Shown here piece after piece: positions 57,477 to 64,000 of a DNA stretch of 64,000 nt (positions are counted from its first letter, which is position 1; each line of letters opens with the position of its first letter). The position numbers and the translations under genes are program-made. Location: positions 33,076,123 through 33,140,122 of the forward strand of contig OZ021732.1 of NCBI GenBank assembly GCA_963978545.1, given 5' to 3'. The notes under the pieces are model-generated. The model saw only the letters and a program-made list of their open reading frames with translations, did no database searches and was not told the DNA's origin. The stretch comes from Linyphia triangularis (taxonomy: Eukaryota; Arthropoda; Arachnida; Araneae; Linyphiidae).

Positions 57477-58783
57477 TGGCTTCCTTCATCTACAAAGACT
57501 CTGCTCCTTGCGTCAAGTCGGAATTAGATTTATTTTCAATTCCCCCAACCCAGACCGTTATCGAAAAAGGACAATTTGTCGAATTTCATCCCCTTTCAAG
57601 TGTACGAGATGGTGGACCGATTGAATTTTCAATATCAGGAAGTAGTGAAGAATATGTGGACTTAGCTGCTTCCTATCTACACGTGAAAGTGAAAGTGATG
57701 AAAGCAGATGGAACTAAACTACCAGAAAAGGAACCAGTTGCTCCCGTCAACCTTTTCCTTCATTCGCTTTTCAGTCAAGTAGACGTTAGTTTAAACGAGA
57801 GAAATATTTCTTCTGCAAGCAACACTTATCCTTTTAGAGCCTATATAGAGACATTGTTAAATTATGGGGAAGATGCCAAGAAAAGTTTGCTGACCTGTGA
57901 AGGATTCTACAAAGATACGCAACCTGATATCATAGACCCCATAGATGAGAAAGCTGATGCTGGATTGAAGACGCGTTACAATCTTATCAAAGACAGCCAG
58001 ACCGTAGAAATGATTGGTCAACTCCATTGTGACATTTTTCAACAAAATCGTCTCATGATTAACTTGGTAGATATCAAAATTAAAATGATACGCAGCAAAT
58101 CCTCATTTTGCTTAATTTCAACCAAAGTGGATGGGGATTATAAGATAGTTCTAGAGCATGCTTCTATATTTATAAGAAAAGTGAAGGTTAGCCCTGCCGT
58201 TGCTATTGGGCATGCTAAGGCTTTGGAGAAGACATCGTGCAAATATCCAATTGATCGTGTGATTTGCAAAACTTATAGCATTGCCAAAGGGAGTTGGTCC
58301 TTTTTACAAGATAATGTGTTTCTTGGACTCATGCCAAAACGTGTCATTCTCACCTGTTTAGGAAATGCTGCAATGAATGGGCAATATTCAAAGAACCCAT
58401 TTCTCTTTTCTCACCATAGTGCAAACTTTGTATCTATTTATGTAGATGGACAACCGGTTCCCTGCAAGCCTTTAGAGCTTAATTTTGATTCCAACAACTA
58501 CATTCGGGCTTATCATAGCTTATTTTCCGGATTTAATCGTGATAAGGGAATTTACTTATCTCAAGAAGAATATGCCAGAGGTCATGTACTTTACGCATTT
58601 GATCTAAGTCCTGATCTTTGCGACGGAGAACATTTTAATCTGCAATACCAAGGAAATTTACGTGTGGAAATTAAATTTTCCGAGGCTATTACGGAAACTT
58701 TATCAGTGCTCATTTATGCAGAGTTTCAAAACGTGATTGAAATATCCAAATCACGTCACGTGGTGTGTGACTTTCCGAATTAA
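57476..58783 (+). CDS. Polinton major capsid protein (double jelly roll)
   Basis: 435 aa. The sequence matches the Polinton/F54H12.2-like major capsid family. An N-terminal SELDLFSIPPTQ and EFHPLSSVRDGGPIEFSI are followed by LFLHSLFSQVDVSLNERNIS and SNTYPFRAYIETLLNYG, the linker between jelly rolls, and a second half with GHAKALEKTSCKYPI, SIAKGSW, LFSGFNRD, GHVLYAFDLSPD and a final NLRVEIKFSEAI strand. Trimers of this fold build an icosahedral shell. Full length with no frame break. The start overlaps the previous stop and the stop overlaps the protease start, both as TAATG. Confidence 0.9.
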   Translation: MASFIYKDSAPCVKSELDLFSIPPTQTVIEKGQFVEFHPLSSVRDGGPIEFSISGSSEEYVDLAASYLHVKVKVMKADGTKLPEKEPVAPVNLFLHSLFSQVDVSLNERNISSASNTYPFRAYIETLLNYGEDAKKSLLTCEGFYKDTQPDIIDPIDEKADAGLKTRYNLIKDSQTVEMIGQLHCDIFQQNRLMINLVDIKIKMIRSKSSFCLISTKVDGDYKIVLEHASIFIRKVKVSPAVAIGHAKALEKTSCKYPIDRVICKTYSIAKGSWSFLQDNVFLGLMPKRVILTCLGNAAMNGQYSKNPFLFSHHSANFVSIYVDGQPVPCKPLELNFDSNNYIRAYHSLFSGFNRDKGIYLSQEEYARGHVLYAFDLSPDLCDGEHFNLQYQGNLRVEIKFSEAITETLSVLIYAEFQNVIEISKSRHVVCDFPN

Positions 58784-59259
58784 TGGATACCCTACAAATA
58801 ACTAGAATTCTTTCTGGAAATGCAAAAACCAAGAATATATTCTTGGGTGTTTTCTCAAGTGATCGATTACCAACATATGTTCGAAACTTTCCAGCCTGTT
58901 TTATTGCCAACACTGACAAGTCCAATCAAGAAGGTACCCATTGGGTGGCTTTTTATATAGAATCACCTACAGAAATATGCTTCTTTGATTCGTTCGGAAA
59001 CCCACCGTCTTATTTTCCCGGAGGAATATCAAGTTATGTAAAGCGTTATCGACAAGTAGAGTTTAATCCTATGATACTTCAATCGAATGCGAGTTCCGTG
59101 TGTGGACAATATTGTATTTTTTATTTATATTCTAAATGTAATGGACGTTCTATGAACGATATTCTCTTGTCTTTTGTACCCAATCAAATATGTAATGATA
59201 TCAAAGTGCATCATTTTGTAATCAAGCACTTTAGAATTGTAGCACCATTTTATCAATAA
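58783..59259 (+). CDS. Adenain-like (Ulp1-fold) cysteine protease
   Basis: 158 aa. Catalytic layout of adenoviral-type proteases: GTHWVAFYIE (H53), ICFFDSFGNPP (D69), LQSNASSVCGQYC (Q100, nucleophile C107). The family cleaves virion precursor proteins during maturation. Its presence next to the capsid genes supports a virion-forming life style. An AATAAA overlaps the stop codon (59255-59260), so the transcript could be cleaved directly after this gene. Confidence 0.94.
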   Translation: MDTLQITRILSGNAKTKNIFLGVFSSDRLPTYVRNFPACFIANTDKSNQEGTHWVAFYIESPTEICFFDSFGNPPSYFPGGISSYVKRYRQVEFNPMILQSNASSVCGQYCIFYLYSKCNGRSMNDILLSFVPNQICNDIKVHHFVIKHFRIVAPFYQ

Positions 59260-59283
59260 AGAAAGTATTTAAACAGTAGCACT

Positions 59284-59922
59284 ATGTCTCGTCTCTCATT
59301 CAACATGGAATTTCCAAAGTTGCAACATCCTTTTACGATGGTAATCGCCGGTCCAACAGGATGCGGTAAGAGTTATTTTGTGCGGGATTTGATAAGTGAA
59401 AAACAGGGGATGTTTTCAATTGTTCCCGATAAGATTGTTTGGTTTTATGGAATACATCAACCCTTATATGATGAAATTGATAATGTGACATTTGTAGAAG
59501 GTCTACCTACGACATTTAAAGAATTTTTGGGCGAGAATACACTCTTCGTAATTGATGATTTAATGTCAAATGCTAACAGTCATTTAACTGATCTTTTTAC
59601 AAAAGGTAGTCATCATTTAAACCTGAGTGTTATCTTCATAACACAAAATTTTTTCTACAAAGGGAAAGAAATGCGTGACATTACATTGAATGCACACTAT
59701 TTAGTACTGTGTAAAAATAGACGAGACGTGAGTCAAATTTCACATCTAGGAAGACAATTATTTCCTCGACATGTCAAGTTATTTCAAGAAGTCTTTGAAG
59801 ATGCAACGAAAAACCCCTATTCCTATTTATTTATAGATTTACGTGCCGAAACACCAGAAGAGTTACGATTACGTACCAAAATTTTACCTACTGAAAGACA
59901 GATCGTGTATCAATTTAAATGA
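59284..59922 (+). CDS. Genome-packaging ATPase (FtsK/HerA, A32-like)
   Basis: 212 aa. Walker A GPTGCGKS (about residues 24-31), Walker B TLFVIDDL (about 96-103), then SVIFITQNFF with a sensor-like Q, and DITLNAHYLVLCKN followed by LGRQLFP, typical of viral A32-type packaging ATPases. It would pump the linear genome into the capsid. Short 24-nt gap after the protease. Decayed pieces of the same gene may lie at 12290-12460 and 16940-17110. Confidence 0.94.
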   Translation: MSRLSFNMEFPKLQHPFTMVIAGPTGCGKSYFVRDLISEKQGMFSIVPDKIVWFYGIHQPLYDEIDNVTFVEGLPTTFKEFLGENTLFVIDDLMSNANSHLTDLFTKGSHHLNLSVIFITQNFFYKGKEMRDITLNAHYLVLCKNRRDVSQISHLGRQLFPRHVKLFQEVFEDATKNPYSYLFIDLRAETPEELRLRTKILPTERQIVYQFK

Positions 59923-59964
59923 TATAAAAGTGAATGACTTTGAAGATAAGTATCATTTAGCAAG

Positions 59965-60294
59965 ATGACGCTTAAGAAGGAGCAACTCAATCAATTACGA
60001 CTGTTGCAAATTTGTCCTTTAAGGTTACGAAAAACTTTATTAAGTAAACTCAATAAGAACTGTATAAAAGCCATATGCGAATGTTGCATTAACACATTGA
60101 ATGGAAATATCCCATTGACTGCACGACAGAAGAAAACGCTCTCTAAACATAAGAAGATATTGCGTCATTTAAGTAATCGTAAAGTGTCTTTACCGAAAAA
60201 ACGTCAAGTCATTTTACAGAAAGGAGGTTTCCTCAACATACTTATTCCTGCAGCCTTGAGTATTTTAACTACATTATTTCATGGCTCAAATTAA
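59965..60294 (+). CDS. Conserved small Polinton protein (109 aa)
   Basis: Basic protein with LRLRKTLLSKLNKNCIKA, ICECCINTLNGNIPLTARQK, KTLSKHKKILRHLSN and a hydrophobic C-terminal segment after LQKGGF. This pattern (leucine/arginine-rich start, CECC..N...G..PLT..QK, KGGF plus hydrophobic tail) recurs in Polintons and has no firm function. The LQKGG dipeptide might be a protease-processed site, but it does not fit the adenain consensus exactly. It overlaps the next ORF by 14 nt. Confidence 0.78.
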   Translation: MTLKKEQLNQLRLLQICPLRLRKTLLSKLNKNCIKAICECCINTLNGNIPLTARQKKTLSKHKKILRHLSNRKVSLPKKRQVILQKGGFLNILIPAALSILTTLFHGSN

Positions 60295-60955
60295 GAAGTT
60301 TGCTCTTATACCCGAAGAATTGGTGACAAAACATACTGTTTCCAATAAAAGGCTTAGTGAGCTTGATAAGGCAATGATACAAATTTTACATAGTGACTTA
60401 CCTGATCATGAAAAATTGGTCCTCTATCATGAACTGTTGAAGAAAAGTTTAAATCTGCAAGAATTTAATAATTCACGTCCGAATGAACAAAGTAGTAAGA
60501 CAGCTGAAGAGAAGAAGAAAGAAGAAGTGGAGAAAATAGAAGATAAGAGGAAAGTTGAAGAATCTGTGAAAGTAGAAGAAATAAAGAAACTTCAAAAAGA
60601 TGATAATTATCAAGAACTTATATTAGCATCACTTTCTAAACCCATGCGAAGAAAAGCTGAAAATACACTTGCTCTCATCAAGAATCAACCTGATATCTTA
60701 TCATGGAATTCCAAGGGTCAAATCTCCATTCACGGAGAAAAAATACCAAACTCTAACATTATCGACTTTTTCAATTATATGTACAATACCAAAAGTAATG
60801 TATCACGGAAAAGTTTATTTAATACTGTTTTGAAAGATTTAAATGTTCCGAAGCAGTTTATCGGAAATAAGAAGTTGCTAAAGTCACCTATAAAAATTGT
60901 CCAAACAAAGTTGAGACGAAATGTAAAACCATCTAAAAAGTGGGAAAATTTATGA
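60281..60955 (+). CDS. Conserved last Polinton protein (224 aa), function unknown
   Basis: Three parts: N-terminal KKFALIPEELVTKH and LSELDKAMIQIL; a charged K/E-rich coiled-coil-like middle (about residues 70-105); and a C-terminal domain with NQPDILSWNSKGQISIHGE, IPNSNIIDFFNYMYN, LKDLNVPKQFIGNKK. The last domain resembles a short winged-helix-like block found in many Polintons, but no activity is known to me. AATAAA begins 4 nt after the stop (60959-60964). This gene is preserved as a pseudogene in both arms of the palindromic derivative. Confidence 0.82.
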   Translation: MAQIKKFALIPEELVTKHTVSNKRLSELDKAMIQILHSDLPDHEKLVLYHELLKKSLNLQEFNNSRPNEQSSKTAEEKKKEEVEKIEDKRKVEESVKVEEIKKLQKDDNYQELILASLSKPMRRKAENTLALIKNQPDILSWNSKGQISIHGEKIPNSNIIDFFNYMYNTKSNVSRKSLFNTVLKDLNVPKQFIGNKKLLKSPIKIVQTKLRRNVKPSKKWENL

Positions 60956-61194
60956 TTCAATAAAGTGATATTGCTTTAACATTTTTTTTTTATTATTATT
61001 TCACATAAGAAAATCACACACACATATTTCCATTGAATAATTTTTATTTACAATTTCAAATAATCTTTCAAAGCACCATAAACTGTATAGCCAATGAAAT
61101 CACGTGACACATTTCAACCAATGAGAAGATAGTATTTGGTGATGTGTCTAAAACCGACCAATCGCAAGCAAGTATTTTGCCGATCTCTAACACA

Positions 61195-61901
61195 AAGCAA
61201 GTTATGACGTCATTCCCACTGTGATGCACTAGTAAAAATATCTATAACTCTAAGTTATTCGTTTAGAAGCAGCCCTAAAACAATTCAACTCCACCTGAAA
61301 GGTAAATTGAAACTAAAAAGTGTTGCCACCGCTCAAAACTTTGATATAAAACAAGTTATGACGTCATACTCACTGTGACGTCACTAGTAAAAATATCTAT
61401 CACTCTAACTTATTCGTTTACAAGCAGTCCTAGAACAACTCAACTCCGTCTGTTAGATAAACCGAAACTAAAAAGTGTTGCCACCACTCAAAACTTTGAT
61501 ATAAAACACATTATGACGTCATATCTACTGTGACGTCACGCAATAAAAGCCTATCACCATAACGTTCTTATTAAGAAGCAGTCCTAGAACAACTCAACTC
61601 CATCTTAAAGGTAAACCGAAACTAAAAAGTGTTGCCACCACTCAAAACTTTGATATAAAACACATTATGACGTCATTCCCACTGTGACGTCATACACAAA
61701 CAGCTTATAATGAAACCGAAACTAAAACAGCAGCAGGAGGGGAACAACTCAACTCCACTTCCGGTCACGTGACTTCCGATGACGTCATATCCTATGATGT
61801 CACTTCCTGTGACGTTATATCCGGTCACGCCCCCTTCCGGTGACGTCATCATCCCTCATCCCTGCTCCGCCATGGCCCCGGATGCCCAATTTCTAACTAC
61901 T
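61195..61901 (-). repeat. Right terminal repeat with CRE-like array
   Basis: Inverted equivalent of 46523-47540 with about four units. TGACGTCA pairs occur near 61358/61375, 61514/61531 and 61666/61683. The innermost unit has a mutated site. It ends in CTAACTACT. Confidence 0.88.
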
Positions 61902-61907
61902 TTCGCC
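61902..61907 (+). repeat. Right target-site duplication of the intact Polinton (TTCGCC)
   Basis: Matches 46517-46522 exactly. Confidence 0.94.
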
Positions 61908-63189
61908 ACTATTTTTGATTCCAAATGATTAAAAAGTTTAATTTTTTGCACGCTGTTACAAAAATTTATTTTCTTCATTTTAGCTGGCGGGGATGGACTT
62001 AATTTGACTTCTTTTCAAAATTGCTGCCAAATAATAATAGCCTTTTTTGCGTTTCGCCATAATAGCAATTTGTATAATTATAGAAGAATCGCATTTTTTT
62101 TTCATTCAATAACTGAACCACATCTCACCTTTTCGATCTGCTTGATTTTTTGTAAAACGGAATGCTTTGATGCCCATATGTGGATGAATTAATTAGACTT
62201 GTTTGAAACTTCTAAAATGTCTGTACATGCGTCTAATTTTGTTTCATATCATTCTCAGTCGAAAAATTTATTATTTCCCCAACAGTTTTACATATGTGAT
62301 TAAAAATTGCGTTGGATTTATCATTATTAGAACATTCTTTCAGACACAATTCAAAAAGGTCTCTGATTTTGAATCTACGCATACTTACAAATAAGAAGCA
62401 TTTTCGCTAGTATTCAAAGCTAAATTTAGCCTCAAAATAAGCAAGAAAGAAGAAGGTTACAACAACTTAAAAACATTCACGTAAAAACTTGTTAAGGTAT
62501 AACCAATGCATTTTTTTTTTTTAAAGTTACTATAAATATTTTCGAAACAAAATTTCATCCGTTGGATATTCTTATTTTTTCAATGTTTCCATCAAACATA
62601 TGATATGCCTTTAATATAAATGGATATGTCCATACACCATCTTACATATCCGTTTTGTATAATATGGATATGTTCCATTTGATATAAAATAGATATGTGA
62701 GGTGGTGAACTTAAAATTAAAAACAATGGGGATGATAAGTATAAAAATGTCGCATTCTGATTGTATTAAAAGATGAGCATTCATGTAAAACTGCAAACGT
62801 GCAGGCCATTTTATTGGCAAATGTAAAATTTACAATACAGAACACAGTGGAAATGAGGAACTCTAAATAAAGCAATCAAACTAAACATATGAAAACCAAA
62901 AACTTATCAGAATTTAAAATAAGCCCCCAAAGTGCAACGGAATGAAGCTTCTAATTTAAACAGAACGTTTTCATCATAAGAAATATGAATCGGCTCTCCA
63001 ATTTAAAAACCTAGTATCTAATAAAACCATAAAAATGCGTATTTTGTTATTGTAAGTTCTATTAATATGTACTGCATACACTGAGTAACAAATTTAGCCG
63101 CAAAAAAAATACAGTTTTGGAGATTTGTCTCTTTAAAATAAAGAAAACCTATCGTTTACTTAGTTGAATAAATCTGTGTTCGCTCCTGT
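61908..63189. other. Intergenic, nothing recognised
   Basis: AT-rich DNA. Short ORFs show no family resemblance. A 'ggatatg' word recurs around 62622-62700. Confidence 0.5.
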
Positions 63190-63345
63190 AAAATGAAGAA
63201 GTGAGCCCCTGGGAAACTAGAGTTTGTGCGCTTCTGGTACCATGTTAACTAGTAGCGGATTTCCTTCCCCTTATAAACAGGTGTTTGTGCGCTAGTGGTA
63301 CCATTTTACCCCGATGCGCTCATGACATGTCGGCTAGTGCCACGC
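63190..63345 (-). repeat. Dispersed repeat, inverted partner of 44620-44765
   Basis: The reverse complement aligns with 44620-44765, including 'catgagcgc', 'gcgcacaaacacctg' and 'gcgcacaaac'. Alignment needs a few short gaps. Confidence 0.75.
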
Positions 63346-64000
63346 AACCGATTTACTTATACACGAGACTCCTCGTGATGAAATTTTATTCAAACAAGCC
63401 ACTGGCTCTTATTTATTGGCATTAATCAAATATTCCAAAAAGTCGTCAATTCTATAGTGCATTTGCACCAAAAGGGCAGAAAAAAAGGTATAGATGTTGA
63501 ATAGGACATTTCCCAGGAAAACTTTTGTTTGGAAGATTTTTTTTTTCTTGCAACGTGTTTGATTTTAAGTTATATTTTAATATTTATACTTTAACTTAAT
63601 TTTGCCATTACTTAAATATTAATTTTAGAAATTTTTTCTGATTGCTTGATAAAAAACAAATTGCAGAACGTTCTATACTACATCTGTTCCAAAACAGTTT
63701 GATATTGTTGAAAATATTGCATATATTTTAATCAAATTAAAAAAAAAATTCTTATTAAATTTGTTGTCAGTTTTATTAAGTATTTTTTAACACATTTGTC
63801 TTAATAAACTAGAAATAAATATCTTTAGTTAATGGAATTCCATTGTTTTATTATTTTTACTTCAGTACAATTGCTGTGTGTTTTTCGGGTAAAAGCAATA
63901 TAGGATATTTATGCAGACTCGAGGAAGATTATCTTATGTTTACATTACATGATACAAGGTAAGAAGAAGTTGAGTAACAATTTACAAACGTATTTCTGAA
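63346..64000. other. Intergenic, nothing recognised
   Basis: AT-rich with no supported gene, RNA or element. Confidence 0.5.

Larger units (their letters stand above)
46523..61901 (+). mobile_element. Intact Polinton/Maverick element (15.4 kb)
   Basis: Ends AGTAGTTAG and CTAACTACT lie inside a perfect 6-bp target duplication. Length and gene content are typical of the class: protein-primed DNA polymerase B on the minus strand, and integrase, minor and major capsid proteins, adenain-like protease, packaging ATPase and conserved accessory proteins on the plus strand. Every ORF is open, and PolB splices without a lesion. Left and right terminal repeats are clearly related but differ at many positions and in repeat number. 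The element shares terminal sequence, PolB promoter and PolB tail with the palindromic derivative at 3124-21978. Confidence 0.96.

Noticed and set aside
1..64000. CRISPR arrays, bacterial operons or rRNA genes
   Set aside because: No regularly spaced short repeats with unique spacers, no Shine-Dalgarno-led gene runs and no rRNA signatures. The splicing and element types are eukaryotic.

Overview
This is nuclear DNA of an animal, most likely an arthropod. It is AT-rich, has spliced genes with GT-AG introns, tRNA-derived SINEs, hAT and Tc1-type transposon debris, and two elements of the Maverick/Polinton class. The dispersed repeats would fit an arachnid, but the window alone does not settle that.

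Host genes. A TMBIM/Lifeguard-family gene (Bax-inhibitor-1 superfamily, plus strand) can be followed through seven exons from 114 to 28637, ending at a true stop. Its N-terminal exons lie before the window. A two-exon minus-strand gene at 33778-37336 encodes a 51-residue TOM5-like mitochondrial import protein. The two genes are convergent.

First Polinton region (3124-21978). The largest TMBIM intron (24.9 kb) holds an 18.9-kb almost completely palindromic Polinton derivative. It has a perfect 6-bp target duplication (CTTAAT), arms of about 7.3 kb and a 46-bp spacer at 14675-14720. Both ends are copies of a Polinton LEFT end: CRE-rich terminal repeat, the last 37 codons of PolB, and the PolB promoter with its noncoding exon. 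The inner arms carry decayed pieces of the right-hand genes (packaging ATPase, last ORF). The left arm has a second, internal left end at 7367, giving a 4.2-kb tandem duplication. A hAT pseudo-transposon with an 8-bp target duplication lies in the same intron.

Middle region (25.9-46.5 kb). This is mostly repeat debris: foldback elements, hAT MITEs, three copies of one SINE family, a 1.55-kb TIR element, a Tc1 fragment, a BED-finger hAT fragment, and dispersed minisatellite-bearing repeats.

Second Polinton region (46523-61901). This is a 15.4-kb, apparently intact Polinton with a perfect 6-bp target duplication (TTCGCC) and terminal repeats packed with TGACGTCA motifs. On the minus strand is a seven-exon protein-primed DNA polymerase B (1329 aa by my splicing) with four N-terminal C2H2 zinc fingers. 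On the plus strand follow integrase (DDE plus chromodomain), minor capsid protein, a small basic protein, double-jelly-roll major capsid protein, adenain-like protease, packaging ATPase and two conserved Polinton proteins. Three successive junctions are TAATG stop/start overlaps and a fourth pair of ORFs overlaps by 14 nt, which is virus-like packing in a eukaryote. The integrase inserts the linear DNA, PolB copies it by protein priming, the ATPase packages it, the capsid proteins form the shell, and the protease matures virion proteins.

The most interesting object is the palindrome. It looks like the integrated fossil of a left-end-duplicated, defective-genome-like Polinton, and as part of a host intron it could be transcribed into a multi-kilobase RNA hairpin matching the intact Polinton in its terminal and PolB-promoter regions.
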